Shown here in pieces: positions 22,340 through 35,105 of a stretch of DNA of 64,000 nt. Both the position numbers and the translations under genes were made by a program. The first letter of the stretch is position 1, and each line of letters opens with the position of its first letter. This DNA comes from Lethocerus indicus (taxonomy: Eukaryota; Arthropoda; Insecta; Hemiptera; Belostomatidae). The notes under the pieces were generated by a model. It made no database searches. It was given only the letters and a program-made list of their open reading frames with translations, and had not been told where the DNA came from. The DNA is taken from NCBI GenBank assembly GCA_019843655.1, contig JACDQD010000006.1:4766034-4830033 (forward strand), written 5' to 3'.

Positions 22340-24875
22340 GTGATCTAGTTTTCGTTTAAGATGGCCACCCTAATTACGGATTGTACCGACTAATAATTCA
22401 GTTAGGAACAGGCAAAGTAATAGTCCTTATTTCACTAACTTTATAGCGCACATATATTACAAACTTATTAAAAACATTCGAATGGTAAAATGTTATTATT
22501 ATAAAAAGTACTCGGTATAACCTCCCTGGACATGTACACAATGTACGCTCCTCTTTAAAGGTAATGGAGGAATAGAGTGGATGCTTATGTCGACTTCAAA
22601 AACCTCGTGGACTCCTAAAACTACTTCAAAATATCCGTTTATCAAACAATTCAATAAACTAGCTAATAAACAATGAAATAAATTTATTTTTCAGGAAAGA
22701 ATTCCGATCCACTACAGCCTACCTCGACCGATCCAATAATTCGAACGATAATTCCATTGTTATTTATCTTGTTTAATTATACAGATTGAGTTAAGAGGAC
22801 ATTCCAGAAAAAATGTTGATACTTTAAAAGAGATGGGTGAATCTCAATTTTAAAAAGACGTTTGTTTTTAAACGTTTCATCAAGTGGATCTGATAACTCA
22901 ATACCTTAGTCCCGTTCGCTGAAGAGGAACAGAAAGCCTTTTACGGACATTTGTAAGTTTAGATTTATTTACTTTGGAATAGCCCTTTAAAATTCGGTAA
23001 ACGTTCGGACGTCTCTATCTGAAAAAGAGAGGAAGTCAGCAAACTGCAAGATCAGCCGTACGCTCAGAGCCAGCGATTTTCAGCTACCGCAGGATTTCTT
23101 ATGCACGTGCCACCAGGTTACAGCGAGATAACTCATTCGATAAGATTATTGTGATTACACTTTCATCGCATTTTCTTTCAAATTTTCGCCGCCCGATAGG
23201 ATTTTCTGCTGTTCATCGGTAGAGAAATATACAGCGCCGTTATTGCAGATCGTTGGCTCCCTGAGTTTAAAATATTGACAACGATGTTACAGCGCGGAAG
23301 CATTTTTCAGAACACGAAAGTAAAAGTCAATGAGAGAAATTTTAAGTATAAAATTTTACAATTATATTGAAACTGAATAACATGAAACTTCCTTTCGCTG
23401 CGTGGATATCCAATATAAAGAATGATCTGCACATTGGATGGAATGAAAACAATTTTCAATGGCACGTGCCGCGCTCGGGTTAGCGACCCCCGGAGAATGC
23501 CCAGTGCAGTGTCTAGATATTTTTTTATTTTATTTTTATTCTTAGTGTTGATTCGAAGTTTTATTAATATTTGTCAGTATGATATGCGATATAATGCCAA
23601 CATTGAGGCCAGAATAAAAAGATACGTAACTATAGTGTTTCCAAGACACCACATTAGCATTAAAACTTTCTAGTGGTTTCAATATGCCATTATTCGGCCT
23701 ATAACATATGATATAGACCGAATAACGGCATTAACTAATAAGTTAGTATTTATAAAGAGAGCTGGACGTTTTTATTTAATTATGTTACTGTAAGGAGTGT
23801 TCTGTAATTTTATAAATAGATTGAAAATCCGTCTTGGTCTATCTCAGTTAATTGTAATATATAGCTTTCAACGTTTACAGATATTTTTTCGAAGCTAAAT
23901 TTTCAAAAATTCAATTCGTATTTAAAACTTCAATCGCCAATCGCCAGTTTTGACGGCCGACAACCTCGTACGGTTGATTGCCACGCATTCCAATATTCGA
24001 TAGCGGACACCTTGATAAATTTGCATCATCAAATCCGATTGACCGAAAAGACCGTGAGTCGATGGTGGATAATTGTCACTTTATTAAACGCATTAGACGT
24101 AAGGTATAAAATCTGAAAAACTGACGATATCGAGGGGGGTGTCGAGGAGAAGGAAAACTAATGGAATGCCCCCTCCTTCCCCCACCCCACACTAAACACT
24201 TAACAGTTGTGAACTTATCATAATGTTGATTGATTTCCAATCACGATCGAATCAGTAATCAGATTCCGCAGGCGTCGGCCGTATTCCGTTTTCCCAGAGG
24301 AGCCTCTCTCTTTTCAATTATTTTTTTATAACCACAACTGTAAAAATACAACAAGCGATATTGATGTTCAATCTGTTGGGAGAAAATTTCTTCCAGGCAG
24401 AATTTGTCTCCGTTGCACCTAAGGTTCCGAAATTTGTCTCGGTTTCTCCGTACGTCCGAATTCGTATTGATTTTGAGGTGGGCCCGATATAGAAGTCAAT
24501 GTCGCTAGATTGAAAGTGACAGCGGAGGCCGAACAATAGTAATGAGAAAAAAACAAATATATAACACTTTTGCTTTTATGTCGCGAACAATGGCGATTGT
24601 AGATTCAGATAGCACATAATGGACCAAAGTTACCGATTGCGTGTTGTAAACACTAAAAATATTAGATTCAGATATAGACTTCATTAGATTATTCTATATT
24701 TTACCTTGAATCGCCCGAGACCTCTACACCTAGTATCGTGCCGCGAAATATCTATAGAGGGAGACGGACATTGCAAATATTGATAGTAAAATGCCATTTG
24801 CTAATGTTCAGGGGCGGTAACGATCATTGTATTAGTTTAAAATACCTGTTTTGTGATCTGCGAGGGGTTAGAATA
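22340..24875. other. Gene-free intergenic DNA with an inverted repeat
   Basis: No supported gene was found. An imperfect inverted repeat lies at 23681-23732. Confidence 0.4.
23681..23732. repeat. Imperfect inverted repeat (hairpin)
   Basis: The arm 23681-23703 (ATGCCATTATTCGGCCTATA) pairs with 23712-23732 (TATAGACCGAATAACGGCAT) with about three mismatches around an 8-base loop. Confidence 0.8.
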
Positions 24876-25253
24876 CCGTAGATTTTGTGTGTTTCTGTCC
24901 CCTCTCGCTGGTTTGGTCTTTTGCTTGGTTTCGGCTGCTCGCCATCTTCAGTAGCTTCAGTCACTTTTGGCACTTTGGGAGATTTCTTGTGAGGCAAAAT
25001 CCCACCCCCCACACCCCCAATACAAAGAAGATAAACAACATCCCCCAAAAACACAATCACAAGACACGTATATATACACACGACAACAAGACAACCACCA
25101 CAGTACAAGTGACAGTGACAGTGCAGTGAGGATGCCCAAAAAAACAAAGTGCCAAAAGTAACTAACACCGCTACTGAAGATTGCGAGCAGCCGAAACCGG
25201 TCTAGCAAAAGACCAGACCAGCGAGAGGTGACAGAAACACAAGAATTCTACGG
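24876..25253. mobile_element. Complete 378-bp MITE with long terminal inverted repeats
   Basis: The left terminus runs from CCGTAGATTTTGTG through GGCTGCTCGCCATCTTCAGTAGC. The right end (about 25160-25253) is its reverse complement, ending ACAAGAATTCTACGG. The terminal repeats are about 80-100 bp, and the inner part holds CAAGTGACAGTGACAGTGC. There is no coding capacity. A clear target-site duplication was not seen. Fragments or derivatives occur at 1341, 9106, 27178 and 35106. The family was not identified. Confidence 0.85.
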
Positions 25254-26848
25254 AACGATGGAGTAAATAAAAAACCGACAGAAAATTTAAAAGAAATTCA
25301 GTAATTTTTGTTTTTAGTTTTTATCGACACGTCAGAAGTGCTGGGTGCACCCTGGGGCAACATTGCTGGGTGGCTTCTTTAACGTGAGAAACAAGAGAAA
25401 AAAAATATAAACCGCAATTGTACTTATAACTGTTATATATGTTGATTGTGTAATAAATAAAGGGTAAAAAGTTCTCATCGAGATATTTGATCGCTTGATT
25501 ATCGGATTTTGACGTTTTACCCGATGTCCACCAGATGGCAGCACTTTCTACGTCCCCTACCACCATTGCTAAATTCCATTGCGAAATCTGACGTTGGGTT
25601 TGTTTAGAACAATTATTTGTTTATTTACATGTCCCTCCGCCCTTTGTTTCAGTTCCTTTAGTTGATTTGTTTTGTTGTATAATTTATTCACGGGTTGTCC
25701 CACATTTAAACGAATGACGCGTCGAAGAAAAATGTCGACACTATGAAACTGTTTCGACGAACTGTTGCTCTAACACTGCGAGAGACAACATTCTAGTATT
25801 GTTTTCGTATTTTCGATGGAGAATTTTCTTCCGACGTTCAGTATTAACCAGTCTGTGCAAATTGATAGCCCGAAGCAGTATAGGCCAACGAGAGTATGCC
25901 AGTTTAACGTCTTGCATTGAGCAATGTGTAATTTCAACCTTCATGTTACAGAATAACCAATTACTCTTCGGAAATATTGTTTATTTATTGACACCAAGGA
26001 ATACATTAGTGCTGTGAAGCTTAAGTGCATTGTTTGCGTCAGTTACTTCCCACTGAAATCATCGTCAGGTGAATATCTTTCTTGTACTCGGAACCACGTA
26101 CTTAAAAATTGTAGAATAAATTAAATATTTCTCGCTCACACATGTAAATTCCCAGACATGTACCAAAAATTAATTTTTCTATTCGGAGTAAGTCACGAAC
26201 TCCTAGATCTGGGGCGCAATATCTACTATAGTATGGTGCAATAAGCGTGTTTAGTTTCGTTTGAATTATTGAGCACGTATTTACAGGAGCCCAACTTCAA
26301 TAATGGATCGAACAACATCGTTCCAGAATTCTTCAGCGGCAATGCGGTCTTTAAATCCCGAAGATGTTCACTAGAGGTGGACTATATCGAAAATACAACG
26401 ACGATGAAAATACACAGTTCCTAGGATATAAAAGTTCGGAAACAAACATTTGAAATATAAAAATAATAATAGTAGAAATAATAAACTTTATTATATACGC
26501 GTACAAAAGTATTATATACAGTAAAAAGTCAATACAAAACTATATTATACACAAACTGGTTCACTGTTGAACAGTGTACGATTGTTTCAATGTCAGGTAT
26601 ATGTGTTTTGAACAGGATATTCAAATCCCGCATTCAATATGGATTTGGTCCCATTGATATTTGCGATTGGAAATATTTCATTAGGATCGAGAAAACTCCC
26701 GGTATCCCAAACCCTCGCAGACCACACAATAGGTATTCCAAACCTCAACGTCCCTAAGGAATTTATACGTTCGTTTCTTATAACAGGCTCGACGACATTG
26801 TCCTGCCGGGAACCGAGGTCGGCCTACAGAAAATTGGCGGGGGCGAGT
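25254..26848. other. Intergenic DNA, no supported gene
   Basis: Open frames at 25741-25944 (minus) and 25799-26017 (plus) overlap each other. Neither shows splice context or a recognisable domain. Confidence 0.35.
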
Positions 26849-29375
26849 TCAGGGTTCGACCTCGATGGTCTTGATGGAGATGATGTTGACCGTGGTTGGG
26901 GCCATGGTGGGCGGGAGCTCGTTAAGGAGATGGGCGGTGCAGGAGGCCGCCTGCGCCTGGAGGGGCTTCTCGGCGGTGGACCAGCTCTCGGTGGGCAGGC
27001 CACTCCTGCGGGCGCTCCTCTCCCACTCCTCAGCGTCGTCGCCCTCCTCAACATCCCTGCTCCTGCTCCTGCTCCGCCTGCCGCTGCATATCAGGTAGCC
27101 CCACACGCACTGCAACAGGAAGAACTGCAACCACAAAAACGGCATCGGCATTACTCCAATGTAGCGAAAAATTATCCGGTACTGAAGATGGCGAGAAGCC
27201 GAAATGGGCCTAGAATAAGATCCAATCGAGTGGAGACGGAAGATGGCACACACGATGGTAAGTAGTTATTCTTATGTTAATGTTGGCTTGTTAGCATTAA
27301 AAAAATAAACCGGATAATAATTTTAATCTGGAATTAACAAGATTTCAACAACGAGAAATATACTTTGAACATTCCATAAAGTGCATTCCCAAATGTTCAT
27401 ACCGAATTTTACGTGCTGCAACTTTAATTATGTACAAATAAAATCGTAGGAAATGTAATGTAGGGACTCTTATTCATGTTTTATTGAACTGCTCAAGAGT
27501 AATATATAATTTTTTGATTGACCAGTGATATCATATTGAAGATTGACCAGTGTCAACGGGATGGTATGCTCGAGTGCCACATCAATCTCGAAGAGGACGG
27601 CGAGAAGCCGAAACACTGAAGACAGGTACGGGCCAAGAATTGAAACCACCAAGAATGTGATTTCGGCCGCCTTTGATTTCTCAGTCGGCGATTACGCCGC
27701 ATTCTTTTCCCACTTTCTTCGGTACCTACGCCGGAGAGATTAGGCGGGCGTTTGGGAATCGGAGAGAGATAAGGATTTTTGCCAGTTCCGTTGACGCGAC
27801 GGTTTTCGTTTTCTTTTACATTGACTCTATCGGTTGTACACAACAGATAGGGCACCGCCACAGTAGGCGGAAATCTGAAACTGTTCGGCGGTCAACAACA
27901 CTTGAAAAAACTATAGATAAATGGTTCCAAAATGAAAAATTTATTTCAGTTATAATTGCGATTGCGACAGGCGAATGTTAACAAGAGATTAACTGGCACG
28001 TGTATTTAAAATCATTTATTTTTAAGATGACAGTATGCTAAACCCAAGGGAAGTACTTTGGTGTAATGGCGCCGTTTAGATTTCGATTTCTTGCTAAAAC
28101 CAATTTCAAAGGACCATGCAATGTGATGTCCGTTGCTAGGACAATAATCTAAGTGATAAACTACCCTAGTTGATTTTTCTGTGTACAGTGGTCGGAAATT
28201 AAAATATTCAAGAATCCTACTGTGGATCCTACTGTCGGAGAATTTCTCTGAAGTTTTAGAATCCGCATGCCAAATCTTATATTAATATTTCCATAAACAG
28301 ATTGTTCGTTGCATCACTTGCAACTTGCAAAAACGTGGAGGGGGGGGGATAGCCATTTATGACTGTTGCGCCATCTAACATCGAAATGACTGAACTAGCT
28401 GAAAATCCTCCATTGAAGCTGGCCATTAAGGTTGTTGTATGATAATTTTACTATTTCCGATCATTAGATGTAGCTAAAACAATGGAATCGTTTAATAATG
28501 CTTCATTATTTTTTATGGATTACTTTTCAATCACATTATTTGAAAGTCTGTCTCCTCCTGTGTCTTTTGTTTAACTGGAGAATGTTTTTTTCTGTACGTG
28601 GTTCATAATGGTTTCAGAACTAATTTATACATTCCATTGTTGATAAATCGACAAAATAGGTATATTCCCATTCATCCAAAGTAGTAGTTTTCAACATTAT
28701 TTTTTACATTGTGCTGGAGTTAATGGACCCCTTTCCTTTACCACTGTAAGATATATTAACAATATTTACGTTATATTAACAATAGTAACAAAACTTCATC
28801 GGTGACTTACTCCTTTCCGGGACCCTCATTACATGTATGAGCCAATTTTTAAATAGGTAGCAGTTATTCGGAGCAAACTACCGACAATATTTGCCGGTAC
28901 AAACTTGCAAGACAATATTTTGTTTTTATCTTTATGTAGTACGTCGTTTCTGCATTGATCCTGTTTAACTACTCGTGAAACCATTCTATCGCTATGATTA
29001 TGACGCGGGTTCTGTGAAACTGTTCAGGTACTTCATCGGTGTATGAATTTCTGTTCGTACGCAAACTCGTCGGTTCCTTCATTGGTTCAAACCCGAATAA
29101 AAGATGTTATTAAAGAGATACCTGTTCATTGACCCTAGAGGGCGCGACAGTGTGCCCTATCGCCGGCCATTGCTGTATCGCCCCCGGCGGGCCGCCACGT
29201 TCGCCGCCGCAGATAAAAAGGGAAATGCCATAAAAATTTTGCGAAAACCATAATCGGCGGGCATATTCCATTTGTCCATTTGCCCAGAGAAACCTCCCCC
29301 CCCGCCCCATGATGGTATGGACGCCCTCGTACTGACCTGTATGGCGGCAACGAGCAAGAACACTTTAGCTAGCAT
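26849..29375 (-). CDS. Small secreted Arg/Ser and acidic protein (two exons)
   Basis: Exon 1 (29375-29337) codes for MLAKVFLLVAAIQ and ends at CAG/GTCAGT in phase 0. Exon 2 starts after TTTTTGTGGTTGCAG at 27124 (FFLLQCVWGYLICSG), or 15 bases later after a second TTGCAG (CVWGYLICSG). It ends at 26849. The mature part has RRSRSRSRD, an acidic VEEGDDAEEWE stretch, ARRSGLPTESW, and a C-terminal VNIISIKTIEVEP. The precursor is about 100 residues. Third positions are strongly GC, so the frame is convincing. The RSGR-type basic sites could be processing sites, so a propeptide or small secreted factor is as possible as a structural protein. The intron of about 2.2 kb contains a MITE fragment. No clear TATA box was seen. 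Confidence 0.72.
27178..27245 (-). mobile_element. MITE terminal repeat fragment
   Basis: ACTGAAGATGGCGAGAAGCCGAAA and following sequence resemble the inner right terminus of the element at 24876-25253. The copy lies in the intron of the Arg/Ser-rich secreted gene. A similar GGCGAGAAGCCGAAAC patch occurs near 27597. Confidence 0.55.
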
Positions 29376-29399
29376 GTCGTCTGGCTGTCGGTCTCCGGC

Positions 29400-30782
29400 C
29401 TTGGTTCCACCATCTCCGGGAGTCGACTAAACAGGCGGCTACCGTAGCGCAGTTCCCGTCGCTTGTTTATCTCCCGGGTCATGCCTCGTCCCCACACACC
29501 GTTACGACCAGAAGCGTCATCACTCCGACGGGCTCGCTCTTTCGATAAATCAAACGCGAAAGTTTACCTCTTAATTTCGTGTTTTTATAAATCCTTTACA
29601 TAGCCGGTGCAGTATTTAAATGCAGGACGAAACGCGCGTCCCCTGCAACGTTGTTTTCCGACCACGTTTTACACGCAAACAAAAAAAGGAATAGGGTGCC
29701 AGGCGGGTCTAGAATTTCTATCGTTTATTCACAGACTTGTATAAGTACATTGTACAGTCTACCTTGCTATATTTTCACTAATATCTCAGTTAACGATACA
29801 AAACTTGGGAGAAAATCACCTTACCAGAGAGTAGTTGAATGGAAATTCTTCGGTACTTCCTTTGCCATTACACAAGATGATGTACCATTGCAGCTATCGT
29901 GCCTAACAAGTATGTCTTCGATTATTAGATTATTCGAATACATTAATTTTTTGAGTAATTCTCATTTCTTTTCCAATAATGATTTATTTTTGTTACCAAT
30001 ACAAAATCATCACTAGTATATTCACTAACAAAAAATGTCGTCACTTATAAGACAATTAAAAGTGCTTTCAAATACAAAGTACGCGTATTTTGTATATTAA
30101 TTATAATTTCTACCATTACTTCTGACACGCATGTTTTTCATGGACGAATGTTTCTAAAATATAAGGCTCATGTTCTTTCTTATTCTCTAGTGGCTTCCTG
30201 ATTTTAATCGCAGTAATAATATATATGTATATCGAGTTTGAATTGGACTAGGAATCTTCAATGCCTGAAACGACTCTATTTCAGTCTTGTACAAAGTAAT
30301 CTTCACAGTTACTTTGCACTCTTACTAACATTACTTCTTTCTTTCACAGTTTTATCGCATTACGATGCAAAATTGGAATACGATCCTGAACAATATGTTG
30401 ATAGCAGACCAAAATCTAGTTCCACTCTTCCACTTCCGGACGAAGATATCCTTTATGGTCATGCGGAGATAAGGTATTTAATTGGTCCTAATCTCTCAAT
30501 ATGCCAGAAAGTGCAACCCATACAGGAGTCGTTCTTCCGTATTCTCTGCAGTGGATATCTTCATCAAGAATACTTCAGGCCCTCTCTTAAGGGCTGCTAA
30601 CGTTTAAACTTCTGGAGGAGGCTCCGAAAAATAAGGAACGTGCCGCTTACGCCTTCTCTGTTGAAAACATTCTACATTGGATAGTATCTCGACTATCCCC
30701 TATAGACAGGCCAGTATTAGAGCACATTTCAATATCACTTCTTGTCAGAATACAATTTTTCCAATTAGCCGCCAGAAGACTG
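29400..30782. other. Intergenic DNA with an exon-like open frame
   Basis: After a strong acceptor (TTCTTTCTTTCACAG, ending 30348), the plus frame to 30600 reads SHYDAKLEYDPEQYVDSRP and continues to a stop. No start exon or family was recognised, so it is not called as a gene. Confidence 0.25.
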
Positions 30783-31562
30783 CTAGACGGTCTTGTCCGA
30801 CGTGCCACTGTTGGCGGGGTCGGTCTGATGACGTCTGTAGCCCTCCAAGTGCTTCAAGAACTCTGGGAGAGCGCAGGTCTTGCAGACGCCGCAAAGAGCG
30901 CAGTTGTCAGTGTCCTTCTTCCTCTTCCTCGACTTCTTCTTCCTCTCGGGTTCTTCCCCCTCTGTTCGCCGTTGTCGTCGTCGTGAACGTGGACGTGGCG
31001 ATGTTCCACCGTTATCTTCTGTACGAGTGGCAGGACCGAGATTAGCGAGAAGCTGTTCCCGGGCAGCCGGTACCCGTCCTGGAGCCTCACCAACTCCGGG
31101 CCAAGAGGCATCCCCTCCTCCTCTACTGGGGGTCTGAATCCCTCGCACAGCCAACATTCCGCCAGCTAGCAACCCATAAAAGTAAATTATTTTCATAACC
31201 AACTAACGGTCACTAATCGGCTAATTCATAGCCCATTGGTTCCCTACATAAATAATCACAAAACCGGCTAGATTTTGTTTTCACGCCTTACAGCTAGGAT
31301 CGACTATCCCCTGTGTTTTTCTGCTTCTGCAGGACCAAGGAAATCGATGCATAGACGCTCAAATTTTTGTGCGAAAAGAAAATCGCACAAATGTTACCAA
31401 ATGTAACAACACGAGACAAATGTAATACTGGATGCATAAATTTAATTATGTTACAAACTCGTTTAAAGTCACTCGTAGATAAAAAAAAGAAATATAAAGC
31501 TGATTACCCGGTGTACGTACCTGAAGACAAGCAAGCAGAAGTAGAACAGCAGTCGACTTCAT
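30783..31562 (-). CDS. Secreted basic Cys-containing protein (two exons, one frame break)
   Basis: Exon 1 (31562-31521) codes for MKSTAVLLLLACLQ and ends at CAG/GTACGT in phase 0. Exon 2 (31165-30783) follows GGGTTGCTAG and begins LAECWLCEGFRPPVEEEGM, continuing through a His/Asp patch (HRHVHVHDDDN). The downstream half, in another frame, has RKKKSRKRKKD, the cluster CALCGVCKTCALPEFLKHL, and ends GTSDKTV. Both halves have GC-rich third positions. They join in one frame if the five-C run at 30956-30960 had six bases. A homopolymer sequencing error is the simplest reading, and a real frameshift allele is the alternative. The precursor would be about 141 residues. An unspliced frame from ATG at 31196 also exists but fits the cluster plan less well. 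Confidence 0.65.
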
Positions 31563-31599
31563 AGCCAGTCGATGAGAGTCCTGTTGCAGCTTAAGAGCG

Positions 31600-33572
31600 A
31601 CTGTCGGGACTGTTGATAATGTCTTCCTTACCCACAATTCGTTCTTATCATTTATCAATAAGAGGTATTGATAACTTAATTACTCATTATCAATGCGAAT
31701 CGTCGCTCCAATTTGATTTATGTGATGTCTCTGTAAGCAAGACGAGAATTTAACTTGTTTACTTTAATTTCTCACGTTATACAGGCAAATGTGCCTAAGA
31801 AAAAAGCGGGAAAAATTAACTTCAAATTATTATATTATGATAATAAAAAATAGTAGGAACTGTTCACACTCTGTAAATATATTAACTTATTCACCTTAAA
31901 GATGTATACAAACATTTGCTGGTCAAAATTATGTTCTCAGAAAACACTTAGATAATATTTACACCTACAAACCCCCAACGGTAGTTATCGGGCTTAACTC
32001 ATTCGGATGATCTTGGGCGGGATTTATTGAAATTTTAACAGCTAATTAATTAATTAGATTCGAAGCAAAAGGGAAAAATGGTCGCCGGCAGAGGTGTGCA
32101 AGTAGCTCGAGTAGACCGCGGACTGATGGGGCGCCAGCCGAATGGAACCCACCGTTCCCGAACTTGTTCGACGGGGACCGAAAACGCACGAACCAAATCG
32201 AGCATGAACATTCGATACCATTATTGATCACCTTATCATGAAGAATTGGGTTCAATATCGATTGTACCGAGCCGTCGGTCACGTAAGCCCGAGCAAAACG
32301 ATAGTCGGCCCAAGCGACTCGCTGATATTGAAATATTCTCCAGGTTATCTCCGCGTACCAGTTTGCGTACCAGTCTACACATTTATTATTACAGAAAAAA
32401 TTCATGTTGGTTTATTTAAATATAACTGAAAATTACAATACCTTCAGAGATCTGTCATTCTTTTTTCCAAAAAATTAAAAATGTCAATGGCTTCGAGAAT
32501 CCATGCAACAAATGGCGTTACTTAATATATTCCGTACCACTAAGTCTGGGGTTTTTCATGTTTGCACCTAAATATTTATTTAATTTGTTGGTTCAAATTT
32601 CTGTTTCTCAAAATTAAAGTAAATATAATCCCTAGATAAAATGTCTACACAAGTTGAGGGATCGAAGTTGTTTGATTCCGCCAGAAAGGCCCACTTTTAA
32701 CACAATTGAGAGTGAGTTCATTCATGTGATTCACTGTGAAGGTCGAAACTTCGCGTTATTAGGAAAATTCTGAAAACCAAGATAGCCTATTGCTGCGTAC
32801 AACGTGCCAGAAGCGGCACTAGAGGAAGTGACTGCTGTCAGTTTGGCACGTGAAGGTGGGGCATCAGCAGAAGCGTGACCTGGAATACACACTGTCCCAG
32901 CAGATAGCCGGCGCGACATGTCCGCGATAAAATCAATGTCCGTATTCGTGGAACCAAGTTTATAACATAATTCCTTTATCGCTTTATCGCTTTTTCAAAA
33001 CCAACGATAATACATTTTCGGGTCACCAAATAGATTCTGTTATTGAAAAGCTGGGAGGTCGTTTTTAGTGAAGATAGCCTATTTCGCTGTTCGCTGTGTG
33101 TGGGCAGAAAAGTACAAATATGAGGAAATTGTCTACTGCGGCTGAGAGAACCGCAGAGGGAAAACCACAATCCATTCGTCCCAAAATATTGGATGGTTGG
33201 GATAAAATTCTTCCTGAGAATTGACGTATTAACGTTTCGGGGCTCAAAAAGCGAGGTCTCTTCTGGCTTCACGGTGGGGCTACCAGCCAGCCACGCGATC
33301 CCATTATTACTCCTCCACGCAAGCGCTTTCCTTGCTGTGACACCTAATATTCTTATGTTTCGTATTCTATTATCTCTGTTGTCACTCTTTGACACTAGAA
33401 TCATTTTTTATAGCCCTCCTCCTAAGGAGGGAGGCATGCATCAACAAACTCATGGTCGTACAAGCGGGGAAAAACACGAACAAATAAATAGGAGGATAAA
33501 AAAGATCGTTTAATAAAAAAAAATGGGCTAACAGAAATTAAACTAAACAGGGATTTCTCCCGACTTTGAGGT
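31600..33572. other. Intergenic DNA, no supported gene
   Basis: Several open frames under 145 codons overlap on both strands without splice sites or coding bias. None is called. Confidence 0.4.
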
Positions 33573-34093
33573 TTAGTTGGCGAACGCCGTATCAACGAAG
33601 TAGGGGCAGTCTTCGACGGGTGCGGGTATCTGGGAGCCCGTCTGGTAGTCGGGCGACTGCCTGTTGTGGCGCACCTTGGCCGACTGGTGCTGGCTGGCGG
33701 TGTCCCTGGCCACCCTGTATATCGTCGGCGACGATTGGTACTGGGGCGCGGCGCTGTAGTGCTGGGCGCCGACCGCCGAGTAGCCGGCGCCGGCGCCGAC
33801 ACCACCGTACTGCGGCACGCCCTGCCACACCAGGCACGACCCCGTCGCCTTGTCGATGGCCGGAGCCTGACGCATATGCATGTCCCCCGTATTCACAGCG
33901 TAGTAATTGTAACACCAGCCAGCCTGCACAAAAAAAACCCGGTTTTATTTATTCATTCATTACAGTGATCTTCAGTCTTCGCTTTCTCGGAAGACGGTCG
34001 CGAACCACCTAAGAAGCATCATAAATTGATTAAAGCCAGCCAGGCAAAAATAGATATAATTCATAAAAATGTGACAAATATCTTGATAAAATA

Positions 34094-34141
<48 letters not shown>

Positions 34142-34369
34142 GAATAATTCTATTATTCTATTAGTATAGAAACCGGACTCGGAGAACAGGAATTTATTCG
34201 ATTTATGTCACATTAATAAATGATTCTTTACCGTCGACCATCAAATTGGAAAATGAAACGCTTGTTCGCAAGAGCGAAAATGTTTCAAATTATTGTCTCG
34301 GAGTTCTGAAATTGGGTTATTTACCTCGACGATGGCCAGGAGAAGAGCTAATTTGACGTTGGCAGTCAT
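33573..34369 (-). CDS. Small secreted Tyr/Gln/Ala-rich protein (two exons)
   Basis: Exon 1 (34369-34325) codes for MTANVKLALLLAIVE and ends at GAG/GTAAAT in phase 0. Exon 2 (33923-33573) follows TTTTTTTTGTGCAG and begins AGWCYNYYAVNTGDMHMRQ. Next come GSCLVWQGVPQYGGVG and an Ala/Tyr/Gln/Ser-rich middle, and the protein ends VEDCPYFVDTAFAN. Three cysteines are visible. The precursor is about 131 residues and the frame is intact with GC-rich third positions. The 401-bp intron holds an (AT)n run. The function is unknown. A TATATATA box lies upstream. Confidence 0.82.
34099..34138. repeat. (AT)n microsatellite
   Basis: Twenty AT dinucleotides lie in the intron of the Tyr/Gln-rich secreted gene. 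Confidence 0.95.
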
Positions 34370-34437
34370 CTTGTCTTTCGTTCGACTCTTAGCGGAATGA
34401 CAATTCGGTGGATGGCCGCAGTTGATTTAACACTAGG

Positions 34438-34445
34438 TATATATA
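34438..34445 (-). promoter_or_regulatory. TATA box
   Basis: TATATATA lies about 70 bases upstream of the ATG at 34369. Confidence 0.6.
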
Positions 34446-35105
34446 CCTTTATCCCCCGCCGATCGTTATTTTGACCTGAAATTTCAATTTTCAGAGCGGC
34501 TCGAACTGAATCACGGCAGTTGGACGTGTCGAAACGTCAAAACGCCGACCGGTCACGGACCCGCATCGAAAACCCGAAGCCGAGAAGGTAAACAGGCTTA
34601 GTTATTTTTTTCAAGGAACTATCCAATGCCATTAACCGTTACGCTAAATACTCGACGCCGATGTTTTATAGGTCGATGACTACTTTTTGCAAATCAATTA
34701 TAGATTTTATGTTAGCATAGGCCGCAAAAAGCGTTCAACTTTCACAAGGTGTCAACTTACTTAGAACGTCATAGTCAATCAAAGTATAGCATTATTCGTA
34801 TTAAATGGCATTACGCTATTCTTGTAGATTATGTGCCAAAACATCACATTTTATTGACTTGTGTTTTCAGTATCCCATACTCAGATATATAATGCCTGAA
34901 ATTAAATCACTTAAAGAGCACTTAAAGAGATACTAGTAAATTACGAAATTATTCTGGAAAATATTGACCCTCGTAATTATTGATAATAAACGATAATTTT
35001 GCTGTAAATAAATGTAGGTAAGTTAATAAAATTACAGATCAATAATTCAATTGTTTCGTCAAACATAAAATAGTTTAATGGAGTACTTTATCATTACTCT
35101 TATAG

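Noticed and set aside
29110..29375. Minus-strand frames of 66-72 codons beyond MLAKVFLLVAAIQ
   Set aside because: The codons after GTCAGT are intron read-through. Only the first 13 codons are kept as exon 1.
33566..34012. Plus-strand Arg/Ser/Pro-rich frame
   Set aside because: It is antisense to the Tyr/Gln-rich secreted gene and has no coding context of its own.
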